DNA from: Liopterus haemorrhoidalis
Lineage: Eukaryota > Arthropoda > Insecta > Coleoptera > Dytiscidae
Direction of reading: 5' to 3'
Assembly: GCA_963971575.1 (NCBI GenBank)
Contig: OZ020611.1
Span: 207,680,743 to 207,744,742 of the forward strand
DNA: 64,000 nt
Each line of letters starts with the position of its first letter. The first letter of the stretch is position 1. Shown in pieces: positions 24,501 to 36,595 of this stretch. Position numbers and translations under genes: made by a program. The notes under the pieces are model-generated. The model had not been told where the DNA came from, did not search any database, and saw nothing but the letters and a program-made list of their open reading frames with translations.

Positions 24501-25595
24501 GACTTTGAGCAGGCTACGGCAATCAACGAATTTCTACTTCTTCTGGGTACTCCGTGACAATTATCGCAACGTATCGGAAGCGTTATCTTGCATGTATATG
24601 AAATCTTGACCTACAAATGGGGCAAATGATGATCGGCTAAACATTCCCGGATATACCGGGAAGTCGTCATAGCTCCATTTTCGACAAAAAATAGGTCCGT
24701 CTTAGCATCTCGAGAAATGCCAACCCACAATCCACACCATATCACTACCACCGCCGAATGGATGTTTGGAAATATACAGCAGGGTGTGAATCATTCATTT
24801 GACTTTCTCCACATTCGCTCGCATCCGTCAGGTGATCTGAGATAAAGTCTGGACTCATCTGAAAACAAAACGTTGCTCCATTCTTCATTAGTCCTGTTCA
24901 TATAGTTATGTGCGAACTGTACTCTTGTAATCCGATGAGGTGTGGGCAACAATGGGCCATGTGCAGGTCTGTGTGACGTTAGTCCCTGCTCTGTTATTCT
25001 GCTACGTACTGTTTTCGCAGAAACTGCTGTTCTCGTAGCATTTTCCAAATCTTGAGCTCTTTCACGGAGAACAGATCTCATAATAAAACGATCTTCTCGG
25101 TAGCTGGTAGCTCGTGGTCGACCTGATCTACGTTTTCTGATATAAAGTCCTCTCTCCCGATGTCGTCTGATAGCATCAGCAATGGTACTTCGAGGAATAT
25201 TCATTACACTTGCGATATAACGTATGCTGCAATTCTCTTCATACAGAGCTACGGCATGCGCAACATCTTCTGCACGCATATTTATTTTTAAGTTAAAATT
25301 TATTTCTACAATTAACAAATGTTCTTAAACGAACAAATAAAACGACAATTTTTAGAATTTGCATCGTATAAATATAATTTAATACTCCAGTTAGGTTTTG
25401 AGTTCTAATTTATTTCAAATATTTCTTTAAAGAGTTACCTATTTCTTTTAAGACAAGTTGCATACTTTAATATGTTTAAAATATATTATGATATCTGGGT
25501 TTTATCATAAATTGACAAAGAAAACTCTATATATCACTAGAAACTAATAAAGTAGAAATATAGAAGTGTCCATTTAATTTTTTTGTCCCTGAGTG
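24500..25595 (-). pseudogene. Tc1-type element, truncated
   Basis: The terminus read from 25595 is CACTCAGGGACAAAAAAATT, a classic Tc1-like TIR, with TA at 25596-25597. The transposase frame (25318 to 24791) has AVALYEENCSIRYIA, KRRSGRPRATSYREDRF, and the first catalytic Asp in NVLFSDESRLYLRSPDG. Beyond a stop, FAPFVGQDFIYMQDNA gives the second catalytic region. The sequence ends near the SPDLNPIE position at the mariner junction, so the 3' part and second TIR are missing. Confidence 0.85.
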
Positions 25596-25597
25596 TA

Positions 25598-26688
25598 TAT
25601 ATTATATTAAAATTTTTCATAGATAATCGAATATCTCTCGTATTTGATAGTCAATTGTTTTTCTAACTATAGAGCATTATAGATCACGTAGTATCAAGCA
25701 ATTTTCAAATTTAACGTTATATCCTCTCTTCCATCTTGTATGTTGCCATTAAAAATTATTTCTTCTAAGACGGGTAAGTAAGGTTTTTATCTTGTGACTA
25801 CGGAGCAGGTTATAAAATTTGCCAGGTATATTAAATGTTTTAGGTGTGAATTCAAGGAAGCTTTTCAAACTGTGTTATTATCTAAGGCTACGAGGGAAAT
25901 AAGATATTTTGCAAATACATGTGCTTTAATATGCAAATAGCTACGTCTGTTTTTATTAAAGAAAACAAGAAAACAACAAGAATAACAAGAATATATGATA
26001 AGCATGTTTTAATATTATTGTAGCAAACTTGCAAAATAAACACAATAAGCAGTGATAGATTCATTCCATGCTTAAGTTAAATTAAACTACAAATTTATTA
26101 TGTTCCGGAGTTGCTCGTTTTATTTCATTATACGTTAATGTTTAAAGGTATTATGTTAGTCTTAAAAGTTATTAAAACATTTTATAATACATTTAGATCA
26201 CAAGGTAGGTTCCACATCAGCTTGGTTGGTATAATGTAAGGCGTATAGCTACAATGTTTTTTTGCACCAAACAAAGCTCAAGGTCCCGAAATGTACCTAA
26301 GAAAAGTAGGACAGTGTTCTGGTTCGTGAAATTAAGGAACATATCGTTCCGATTCGTGAAATTATTGAAAATATTGTTCCGCTTTGTGAAAAACATTTAC
26401 ATTTCTGTTACGGCTCATCCGAAAAACAATATTTAAAAAATATGTTCTTTTCATTTGAAAACTATTAATCTAAGAAATTGTTGGTTTTGGAGAAAGTTTT
26501 GGAAATTTGTGGAATGAATAGGTTTTGAGGTGCTGATTTGGTGATGACATTTTACGATTTTTTTTTTTTGCCGGGACTTACCGAAAAATACCTCAAATAA
26601 GTGCCAAAAATATATTTTTTTCAAATATCTCCATTCCATTGCAAATTTCAAAAAAACATATCCATACTGAATTAAAAAGGAATAAATT
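25598..26688. other. AT-rich DNA; one short tandem repeat
   Basis: At about 26310-26400 a ~30-bp unit (TTCYGRTTCGTGAAATTA...) is repeated about three times inside a 60-codon open frame (26254-26436). Not recognised as a gene. Confidence 0.4.
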
Positions 26689-26689
26689 A

Positions 26690-27110
26690 TGTATAATTTA
26701 GTTTCACAAGTTTTTATGTTGACCCTTATTCGGTCCATACTCACATATGAAAGTGAATTTTGGACACTTACACAAGAACAACAACGGCTGAAAATCTTCG
26801 AACGCAAGATTCTACGGAAAATTTTCGGTTCTCTCCAAGAGGATGGAATATGGAGAATCAGAAGAAATTATGCGCTGTGCGACCTTTATAATGAACCGGA
26901 TGTGATTGGTTTCATAACAAGTTCCAGAATACGTTAAATCGGACACGTCATCAGGATGCTCAACAACATGCCAGTGAGAAGAGTATTCGATAGCGTTACA
27001 GGTACAAACAGATCAAGAGGAAGACCTCGAATAAGATGGGTAGATAATGTGCACAAAGACCTGCAAAGAATCGATGCCCATAACTGAAGAAGATTGTAAC
27101 GAATCAGTTA
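26690..27110 (+). pseudogene. RTE-like LINE C-terminal fragment
   Basis: Reads RSILTYESEFWTLTQEQQR, KIFERKILRKIFG, IWRIRRN, LYNEPDVIGFI, then across a stop IGHVIRMLNN and RSRGRPRIRWVDNVHKDLQR. This is the standard C-terminal region after the RT domain in RTE/CR1-type LINE proteins. The frame closes at TAA (26936) and resumes. No RT core present. Confidence 0.75.
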
Positions 27111-28318
27111 GTCCGCCCGGACAAATTATTTACCTACGACGATCTTTCACCAACCACCCGTCGCGAGAATTTCCTCGAAAAGGGCTGCAATAGTTTTTTT
27201 TAATGGATTTTAAATGATACTTTGCAGTCAACATTTGTGAGAATTCAGATACTAATATAAAATTAGAAACCTTACGTTTCTTTCAAACCTCACGTACCTT
27301 ACGTAACTTTAGAAATATATTTTAAAATGGTTCATTGTTCAAGGAGACATTTGTTCAGAGTTATTGCTTAATAATTTTGAAAACTAGCATTACCTTGAAC
27401 AATACTTAAACCCTTTTTCCTAGAAACGTTACTAGCCTTCTTATATAAACCCCCATATCTCTGAAGAGGAGGTCAGAAAGTATTCGGTCTGGTTAGTACA
27501 ACATCTAAGTTGTTGAAATCTTAGTGGCACTGTGTCGGCATTGTGGTGGTCTATCCGATTCTATTTGTTTTAATCATTTCATTATTTTAATACCTATATA
27601 TTAAATCTTTCAAACTTATTCTGGTAAATATATTATAATAAATCAAATTCATTAATTTTAAACCGTCTTACTTAACGTGTGTAAATCTTCACCTTTAAGA
27701 AAGTAAGTGAACAGCTAAGATCCAGACTAATTACAAGATGTCTGATCAGTCGGTTGATAAGTACTAATACATATAATTTAATTCACATATCGTAATGTTA
27801 ACCCTGGATAACACTCATGCCTAGTATCAGAAATCCTTTTGTCAGGAATCTCACTTTAGTTTGAGATCAGACTCTATATATAATAATGTCACAGGCTTGC
27901 TAGTTCATAATAAATGATACGATAAAAGTAACGTATCAGGACTCGCTACAAGTTTAGCGCGTGACCGCGGAAGATGGAAGAAGTTTGTGAAGACGGAAAA
28001 ACTGTCTAAAGGTTTTAAAAGCGAATTGATTGATTGACATTCTATAGTTATTCTTAAAACTGTAAAAAAATATTTTTTCCACACCTATTTAATTATATTG
28101 CAATTATTAGCAAGAAAAATAGTACCCATAAATAACTATAGTGAATTATGGCTTCATAATTCACTGTTTACGGCCAATCACAAATCCAAATTTCCATAAT
28201 TCACTCTCGCTGATCCAATCATATTTGACAATGGCAATAGGACGGCCGTGGTAGCAGGCAACATGGATGACGCTATCATTTCCATTAAAATTATCAATTT
28301 TGAGTCTAATTTATTTGT
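27111..28318. other. mostly unassigned; a possible LINE end at 27945-28035
   Basis: The plus-strand frame at about 27948-28035 reads ATSLARDRGRWKKFV, like the final residues of some LINE proteins. It is too short to classify. The remainder shows no recognised feature. Confidence 0.3.
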
Positions 28319-28322
28319 TTAA

Positions 28323-28482
28323 CACGTTGATTTCCAACTACGAATTTTATCGTAGTTAGCGTTCTTGCCCAGAACGCCGACTACGAGATTACTTGTAGTA
28401 CATTGACTTAATAATATAATATGGCTATATCAAATTGACTTCTGCGACAAGAATCCTGAATCTTGCCTTCGCAGTCAACGTG
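28323..28482. mobile_element. piggyBac-type MITE, 160 bp
   Basis: TTAA at 28319-28322 and 28483-28486 flank an element starting CACGTTGA and ending TCAACGTG. The TTAA target and C-rich TIR tip are the piggyBac pattern. Non-coding. Confidence 0.72.
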
Positions 28483-28486
28483 TTAA

Positions 28487-29603
28487 TAGGTTTGGAAAAA
28501 GTGTAGTATTACATTCGCGATTATGGCCATTATTCACGAAGATGCCGTTTGAGCTCACGAGCCGCAGGCGAGTCGTAATCGGTCATATAATAATATACTA
28601 TTTTTACCGTAAAGGTATATTATTGGTTCTAAGTATTACAATAGATATTCATTCACAAACAATTTATTAAATTAATAATATAACTGTGGGGGGAGGCTTA
28701 AATATCGGAAGGGGCTGACTGCAGTCCAGTCAGCCCATTCTCTTAATCCGTTACTGCCAGTAACCATCAGAACATAAGCACGTTATGCAATAAACAATAT
28801 TACACATCGCTGGCACACTGTTTAGGTACTGCTGTTTTAAATATATTTTCCGGAGCACAATATTCAGGCAACAGATAGCTATAAAACTTTAGATGCATAG
28901 TAACTTTCGCATGTAGATTTTATAAACGCTACCCTATTTGCTTCAGAATGCCAAGCTTTTCTTTGCTCGAACTTTTCATAAAGTTCTCTTCCTCGCAGGC
29001 CATGGCTCTTACTTATGAAATTCTCGGTGCATTGTGTAAGTTTTTTCTCAAATAAGTTGTATGAATATTTATAGAAGTTTGTACTATTATACTACATATT
29101 TTCATTAAAAGTTTTTGTTTTCTCTTGTTTTTCTTCATTAAAAGATAAAATGTTTTTTTGTACTATTTATTTTTCACTACCTTTAGATAAATCATTAAAT
29201 AATACGGTAAAAGTTTATATCATTATAATGTAACATGAGAGGATTGTCTTGTTACAAATATATAGTATTTTATTTAACAGGCATATAATGGAGGCTATAT
29301 TTCACGAGGATGAACATGACCACAAGAGTCGTAATGAATTATTTGTATTAAAATTTACGTACTTAATATGCATTATCAATATTATATAGTATTCATTCAA
29401 ACGGGCATTATTTATTGTTACAGACTGTTTGTAAAAAAAAAAAATTTGTTAATGCAGACTTTGTATTACCTTCAATTACTTATGTTTTCCTAACAAACCG
29501 GTCAAATGATTTAAATCAGTCTTTAAAATACAACATTAAGACTGTCCCATTTTTTGTCGGCGAATGAACATGTTTCTTTTTTTATTTCATAATCAATAAA
29601 TCG
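28487..29603. other. AT-rich DNA with one strong hairpin
   Basis: A perfect 10-bp stem GGGCTGACTG / CAGTCAGCCC with loop CAGTC lies at 28712-28736. No gene recognised. Confidence 0.5.
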
Positions 29604-29611
29604 ATTATAAC

Positions 29612-29970
29612 TAGGGTCCGGCAAAAATATGCAACGGTACTTTAGTTAGGTGTTTAAGCCATAAAAAGCGGCATATGTGTTATCTGCAGAAAAAAAATGT
29701 AATTATATATATTTGTAATGTGCCCTGCTGACAAATAGTGTAGCGTATAAAAATTTAATATCTTATCAAAGTCTGACCAATGGCAAAGGAGTGACCGGAA
29801 TTAGCTCTCTCGGATATAATCCCAAAATAATGAGGTGTCGTTATTAAGATAAGAATTCATTGCGGTACAAGTGTTTTATTCTTTTGTTTTTCGTTGGTTT
29901 TTTGTTAAAATAAAGTTTAATATAGCACGCCTATGGCAAAAGTACCGTTGCATATTTTTACCTGTCTCTA
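29612..29970. mobile_element. hAT-type MITE, 359 bp
   Basis: Inverted block AAAAATATGCAACGGTACTT at the left and its complement at the right, with tips TAGGGTCCGG and CCTGTCTCTA. Exact 8-bp TSDs ATTATAAC at 29604-29611 and 29971-29978. Non-coding. Confidence 0.9.
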
Positions 29971-29978
29971 ATTATAAC

Positions 29979-30888
29979 ATTGCGATTAATCAAATGATCA
30001 ATTAAGCGATTGATTATTTGTTATTGCCAACTCTAACGTGTATTGTTTGAGAGTTTTGTATTAGTTTTTTCAACAATTTTTCACGCATTTATTATTAAAA
30101 TGGCAGATAAAGATTTTCTTAGGGCTCAGAGCGACAATTCACCCAACATTAATTCTTTTCTTCCTTTTCTTTTGTTTTTCACCATTAGGTAATGAAATAA
30201 ATTTTTCTTGTGGAGTTCTAAACAAAGTATTTGTTCACATCGGTACTTAACAATATTTTCGATGTTTCGAAGTACTGGGCCCTGGAGCTTCCATGTTTTA
30301 TATATTTTAATATATAATTTAATTCGGTAAACATGTAGAATAACTTTATTTTAATTAAAATCACTCTAACTTTACGCAATATATAAAAGTTATACAAGCA
30401 AATAAGTTCACGACGGACTGTATAGGTTGTACGCTGTAGACTGGGTAGGCTGTACGCTGTACACTAGGTAGGCTCTGACGTCACACGTGATTTTCGCGCG
30501 CTTCATACATTTATGATTTTTTAAGACTTCAAATTAAAAAAAAGCAAAACTGTTTTTTATGTTTATATGCAACAAGAGGAATATAATAAAAATCATGCCT
30601 ATCCTCTATTGTCGCATGCGCAGTAAGCATTTGTCAACCTTATAATTTCTATGTTTAAACCATATTTTTTGTTCCTATCCACATCTTTCTGTTTTCCATT
30701 AGCATAAATATAAAATTTCCCTCTATTTTAATTCTTTTCAGGACTATGATACACCCAAAAACTCATTAGCAAATATAAACAGCTGTCAAATATCGATCGA
30801 TAATGTAGAAATCGATAGAAATTTCTGTCAGTGTCTTAATTTATATTGTGAAAACTACTTAATTTCTACGTACAAATTTTATGTTAAG
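29979..30888. other. no certain gene; short start-like ORF
   Basis: An ATG in a good A-rich context at about 30100 opens MADKDFLRAQSDNSPNINSF, closing after ~31 codons at TAA next to an AGGTAATG donor-like site. It could be a decayed first exon or TE start. A GGCTGTACGCTGTA-type short tandem repeat lies at 30420-30475. Confidence 0.25.
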
Positions 30889-30890
30889 TA

Positions 30891-32022
30891 CAGGTAGGAC
30901 CCGTTTTACGCCGGTGTTACGTTCCGGCGTAAAAAAAATCGGCGCAAAGAGTCCAAAATGGGAAATTCCAGAGACGGATTGACTTCAAATCTACATGTCA
31001 TTGATGTATTTTTTGTCTTGATATTTCAACGATTTTAAATATATTAGCAAGTGTTTTGTATGAATACCACGAATTTCAAAACTTTGTTTTCAGGGACGGA
31101 CCTATATAAATTTTATTAAAATGAATTAGACATAAATGAAGCAAATAAATATTTATTCTTTTGTGCTATATAAATACAATACAACGATATGATTTAACAA
31201 CAAACTTACGACTAACAAAACTAACAACAAAAAATTAATAATAATTTAACATAAAGAAAAATATGATGTAGAAAAAAAAATAGGATAGTTATATTAAAAA
31301 AATATATTTTACAAAATTATTTTTCTGTGAATTTTCTCTTTTTTTCTCGGAGGAGCTCTGCATACGGTGCCAAAGAAGCTGCAACACTCCTCTTTACTTC
31401 CATACTGCGTTCACTATCATTATCGAGCTCACAAAGTTTTTCAGTATGTCTATATTTGTCAAAATTCGTTCTAAAGCATTCTTCATGATGGTTGTAGCAG
31501 TCGATGGAGGTAAATTGAGGTCCCTACAAACTTTTGGACGTCTTTATCCATCTAGCATTCTTTTAATCACCTCCATTTTCTCTTGGTTTGTAACGGATCT
31601 TCGTTTTTTCTTAGCATTTAATTTAGGTGGTTTATTTTCCTTGTTAGAAGACACCCCAAAATTATAAAATACATTACATTATATATTAATATATACTACA
31701 CTATATATAATACAATAAATTATTACTTACAAACAACAAATTAAATTTACCTTAAAGGAAAATTAAATTTGGCAGACGTAAAAATTTATATAATATATTC
31801 TATATAATAATTGCAATAAACTCAATGTACTGAATGCAACCCTGTACTGGCAAAATATTACTAAGCAATGATGTACTTTATTAACTGCGCGTGCGTAACA
31901 CCTCAGAACATCCCCGCTTCGACCATAGATGTGGCGACGACGTCGACACACGACTCTGGCGTTCAACCGGCGTTATTTTGAGACCGGCGTAAATAAAACC
32001 GGCGCAAAATGAGTCCTACCTG
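30891..32022 (-). mobile_element. Tigger/pogo-type element, 1132 bp
   Basis: Ends CAGGTAGGACCCGTTTTACG and ..TGAGTCCTACCTG are inverted, with TA at 30889-30890 and 32023-32024. Subterminal ACGCCGGT/ACCGGCGT motifs recur at both ends. The interior carries part of a pogo-type DNA-binding domain on the minus strand. Non-autonomous. Confidence 0.85.
31330..31665 (-). pseudogene. pogo/Tigger N-terminal HTH fragment
   Basis: Minus-strand reading gives KLNAKKKRRSVTNQEKMEVIKR, a stop, then PKVCRDLNLPPSTATTIMKNAL. This matches the psq-type helix-turn-helix at the N-terminus of Tigger/CENP-B-like transposases. The second HTH and the DDE domain are absent. Confidence 0.7.
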
Positions 32023-32024
32023 TA

Positions 32025-33293
32025 CTAATTTCACTTTAATTCTAATTTCTAATTTGGAATCTGAACGAAGCATAATGTAAAACCGGCATTACATACGTTG
32101 GCTTTGAGTTGTGTTGTGTTACGATACGCGGAGTCAGACAAATGTAAACATTGGCCATCACTTGCCACACCGTCTGTAGGGGCCTTTACCCTTATCCTAC
32201 TGTGGATGATATGTTTAGTAAATAAATTTTGGTATAATTTTTTTTCATCTTATGTAAACTGTACAATGAATGTTTAAATAATGAAAATATATTTATAAAA
32301 AGCTGAAAATTACAACGTAATCATAATACCTGCCACAATATAATAACTGTGGTGAATAAGTGGAGATAATTAAAAGACCTGCAAGCATCGCGGATTACGA
32401 ATGTAAGTTGAGCGAAGATACGGCTAAATTAAAAACGGTAATGAAAGAGTAAGTGGGTAGATAATAAAAGAGCTAAGAAAAGGTTAATTAGGCTTTGTAA
32501 TAAAAACATTCTTAAAATATCTTACCTTTTAACTGTTTAGTTAACTTTCCGTCTCCAATTCTGCCATTGTTAGATAACGATGAATAAAATTAGTTGTTTA
32601 TTTTCAATTAAATCTCCTTAGCAAAATATATTATTTCCAAAAAGTAATGAATAATATCCGTGAGAACTTTTTAGGTTATTACTGTCAATTATTAATAGTT
32701 TATACAGATCGATATTTCGACATTTCATTTCTTTTCTTATTTCGACAAGTATCATGTTTGAATATATTTCACACTAACTGAGGAATCCGTACTTGCTAGC
32801 AATAAGCAATAATAATTAAGATATTTCAATACATTATATTTTGTGTCTAAGTGGAATCTCCCATATCCCGCCAAATATTCATTATTAAAAAAATAATAAT
32901 AAAAAAAAAAAAATCAGAATAAAAATTATATTGTTTTGTAAATTTTAGCCTGTTGAAAAATTTGATATTTCAAATTATTTAACAGGCGTCTGTAACCTAC
33001 TATATTCAACGAACTGAAAAAAAAAAATTCTAAACAGTTTTTGTCATATATGTTTTTGCAAGTCAATAATTAGTGAGATATTTCAATTTACCTATCGCTA
33101 TATTGTTTAATTGGATTTCCACTGAAATAAAAATAACGAGTTTTTTTAAAACAAATTATATATCATTAAATCTCTAACCAAATTAACACACATTCTTGCA
33201 TCATCAGAGCTACAGTAAAATTAAAAGTTATAGTTATGTTATTAAAATTCTTTTTACAAAATTATCAGGTATGTTTTTGTTTTTTAATCTTAA
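32025..33293. other. AT-rich DNA, no gene recognised
   Basis: Only short A- and T-runs and unremarkable sequence. Confidence 0.5.
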
Positions 33294-33301
33294 CTTATTA
33301 T

Positions 33302-33514
33302 CAGGACGGCGCTGAATAATTGTAGAGCCAGAGCCAAACCTAACTACCGGCGCCTGCCTAGAAACGTAGTTAATGAGAAAAAGAAACGAAACATTCAAAA
33401 TTCAAGTGATTAAGTTTTATTTCAGTTCTGGCGCACTTTTTTGTACTTGTGGCGCCCCTTTTTGCCAGTAAAGTGGGCGGGTGCCTCACTCGTCTTACTA
33501 TTGGCACGGCACTG
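33302..33514. mobile_element. hAT-type MITE, 213 bp
   Basis: Left tip CAGGACGGCGCTG, right tip CACGGCACTG (inverted CAGTGCCGTG). Exact 8-bp TSDs CTTATTAT at 33294-33301 and 33515-33522. It abuts the A-rich tail of the minus-strand SINE. Confidence 0.8.
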
Positions 33515-33522
33515 CTTATTAT

Positions 33523-33692
33523 TATTTTATTTATTTTACATTGTCCTATTTCTGCAACAAGGCTAATCGCTGGTGTCAGGGGGCGAGCTCCTACACCTGG
33601 ATGATGAGTAAATGATTGTGAAAATGGGAGTAATGTAAACATATTATTCTCGCCCGAATAATATCACCAACGGAGAATCGAACCAGCAATTC
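33523..33692 (-). mobile_element. tRNA-derived SINE, copy 3, 5'-truncated
   Basis: The minus strand reads GTTCGATTCTCCGTTGGTGA, then the family body with CAGGTGTAGGAGCTCGCC and GTTGCAGAAATAGGACAATG, and an AAATAAA-type tail. The A-box half of the tRNA-like region is missing. Confidence 0.9.
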
Positions 33693-35689
33693 TTTTATAT
33701 CTATTACATGCCATAAACAACATATTTATGCATGATAATTTTATTGTAGTTCTGATGATGCTGCACCGAGAGAAATGGTTGGCACTGTTAACGGTATGTA
33801 TAACCTCTATAAATTATGTTTTTTTTTTTTACAAAATTATCAATCTGAAATAAAATTTAATAAACATTAAAAAAAAATTAATAAATTTAGTTACTCATCA
33901 AAATTTGCAGCGAATATTTATCTAATTAGCGAAATATTAAATTGCAGAAAAAAATGTTGTAAAAATGTTATCGCTAAATAACTTAAAAATACATATCAAC
34001 ATTATATATTCTGTGATTTTTAAATATATTTGTGGGATTCATAAAACTTTTATATTTTTATAGTTTTGTGTACAAATACATATATATTCAAATAATACGT
34101 CAACACTTTTTTCGCATGATTGTTTATAATTCAGAATCGTTGTCGAAAAATACTATACTTGATGATATTGAAATGCCACTAGGTACACGTATTCTTTACG
34201 AAAATTAGATAATTTTTGCTCGCAGCACATATATTGAGAATTCGGCAGATTCATGTTCCGCACCAAATAACGACATACATGTACAACTTTAAACATTTCT
34301 CTACATGCGTACACTTCACACTGTGATAACTCCGTTATTCTTAATATTTAATGTATAGTATTAAATACATTATGATTCTACGTGAAATGCTCTTATTTGT
34401 TATTCTAAAATAATTGATATATCACTATAAAACTCCGATGTTATGCACCCATAAACTTAATATTACAAACACTATTACATTAAAAAACAAAAAAATACAC
34501 AATACACGATATCGGTGCATGATAGGTATATGCTCTCTCGGACTTTTTTTTAAATCTAGATAAGATCTACATTTATTGTCTACATTATATCAATATATCT
34601 CTTAAGGTTTAGTCTACATAATAAATTTTAACTGCACGGAGAGTGAAAATGATGGTTTCCCCCCATAACGCCCCCTAAGGGGGCATGGACGAAGTTGGAA
34701 CCCTTACTAAAACCTTCCTCGGATTATTTTACTTCCCTGTACTAAATTTGGTGAAAATCGGTTCATCAGTTTGATTTTGCATAAAGGACAGACAAACAAA
34801 CAAATAAACAGAAACTTATTTTTATGTATAAAGATTTTCATTCATCTGTCAGCTACGTCAATTCTTTCTCTATTCCATTTCTTCAAGTGTTTGGTTAAAA
34901 TAGTTTTTGTTAGCGCCTTTTATCGGGTGGCACAAATGTATCCAATATACAATATAGAAAACTATTTATTTGTTTTTCAAAAAAGCGGAAAAAGTGAAAA
35001 ATTTTCTAAAGTGACAGGACAACCGGGACAGAACAAAAAAAGATACAGTCCCATCCAAAAGGTGCCACAATAGATGGACCACCTTGTATCAAATGCAATA
35101 AAGCTGCTGATTTAGCTGCAAAAGCATTTTCATTTTTACTACACGTACGTTGTAATATTCAATTTTGTACGCTTACTATTTATTTTAAAGGAGAACTTTA
35201 AAATAAGTAGGTCAAATAGCAAACGACGCATTTTATAAAGAAATTTAATGGTTAACTATTTAAATGTTTCAAGTGTCTTTTTCCCTAGAGCTGGTATTAG
35301 CTACGTGAACACAATTAATATCCGTCAGGTTGGTAAAACTTATCTACAACAACTGCCAACATACTGAAAAGAAGTATTCACTGCATTCAACTAAAGTTTC
35401 AGTGTGTGCATATTTTGAAAAGGCTATTGTTTCCTATACATGAATCAAAACGTTGGAACGAGAATCAATGTTTTCTATTCAATACACTATGGTGTATAAA
35501 AATCATGAACATTTATTTCAATCGTATTGACGTTTGAAGCAATGCGTAAGTTACGATGTTTATATGCGACAACTATAACTCTGCGATCTTGTTAAAAATA
35601 TGACCCGAGTGTCAAATCCAAACATTAGTGACCGGCGGCCATTTTAATCATGCGCCAAATTGTAAAGTAAGATCTATGAAAGTAGCAAC
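33693..35689. other. AT-rich DNA; probable retroelement 3'-end-like repeat at 34640-34845
   Basis: 34640-34845 (CCTTCCTCGGATTATTTTAC ... GGTGAAAATCGGTTCATCAG ... AAAGGACAGACAAACAAAC) has the wording common to 3' ends of many insect interspersed repeats. The surrounding ~1.8 kb shows no gene; the 100-codon frame at 34771-35073 runs out of this repeat and is not recognised. Confidence 0.4.
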
Positions 35690-35989
35690 GGCATTAGGTG
35701 GATTTTAACCAGCGAACTTAAAAGCTGACCTTACATTATCAATAATAATGTCAGTTTTAAATAATAATGTCAGTAATACTGACAACCTAATGCAAGTACT
35801 GATGGAATGATGGAGTGAACTGACGAAATCTAGATTTCTTGAAATACAGCCTTCAGTATCGTAGGTAGTGGGGAGAACTGTCCGTTATACTGCTAGCCAT
35901 CAGTATTACTGTCAGTATTGATCTTCAGTTTTTAGTTTTTAGTTGTTGTTTGTCTCGTGTCAAGTTAGTAAAAGTTAGTATCGTAATCA

Positions 35990-36341
35990 ATGGATTTAAT
36001 AGATGATTTTACTATACACGATGTTGTGGATGATGATGAAATTAATGTTGAAAAGTCAGAACGTCTGCTGCTACAAACCTTTATTGAAACGTATGAGTCA
36101 ATGCCAGAGCTCTGGGATGCTCGTCGGCCTGACTACATGAACAAAGTGAAGCGGAATGAAGGAGAAAAATAAGGCCAAATGCAAAAAAAGATGACGTTCG
36201 AAAAATATTAAATACTTTGCTCTCTAATTATAGGAAAGAGTTGAACAAAATCGAATCTTCTAAATGATCAGGAGCAAGTGCCCACGAAGTTTACAGTCCA
36301 ACATCCTGGTTATTTTATGCAATAAAATGTCTTGGTTACAC
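35990..36341 (+). pseudogene. MADF-domain protein of a Harbinger element
   Basis: The ATG at 35990 opens an acidic leader (IHDVVDDDEINVEKSE), then LLLQTFIETYESMPELWDAR and RPDYMNKVKR, the first half of a MADF (Myb/SANT-like) DNA-binding domain. After a one-base shift at about 36166, DDVRKILNTLLSNYRKELNK and, past a TGA, SPTSWLFYAIKCLGYTERP give the second half. In PIF/Harbinger elements such a protein partners the transposase for nuclear import and DNA binding. A ~350-bp gene with one shift and one stop: recently dead or misread. Confidence 0.8.
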
Positions 36342-36595
36342 TGAACGTCCACTTAACCTTACTGAGCCACAGAATTTAACACAGGTAGTTAGATGGGGTG
36401 CTGCCAAATTCTCAAGAGATTTGTAGGTGTCCGCATCCATCCAAAAGTAATTGTGGTAGTCGTTTGGATCGATGAGAAGAATTTGTTTTAATAAATTAAT
36501 ATGAGTATATTCTGTACGTTTTTTAAGCCACTCGTTCATCTATCGTTTTCGATTTACGAATCGCTTTGTACCAAAATACAATAGTAAAGCCAAGT
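36336..36595 (-). pseudogene. Harbinger transposase N-terminal fragment
   Basis: Minus strand: WLKKRTEYTHINLLKQILL, DPNDYHNYFWMDADTYKSLE and LAAPHLTT match the N-terminal segment of PIF/Harbinger transposases (W...R...G.Y..L..EL...DP..Y..F.RM....Y..L). The DDE nuclease domain is missing, so the element is non-autonomous. It converges on the MADF ORF. Confidence 0.78.
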
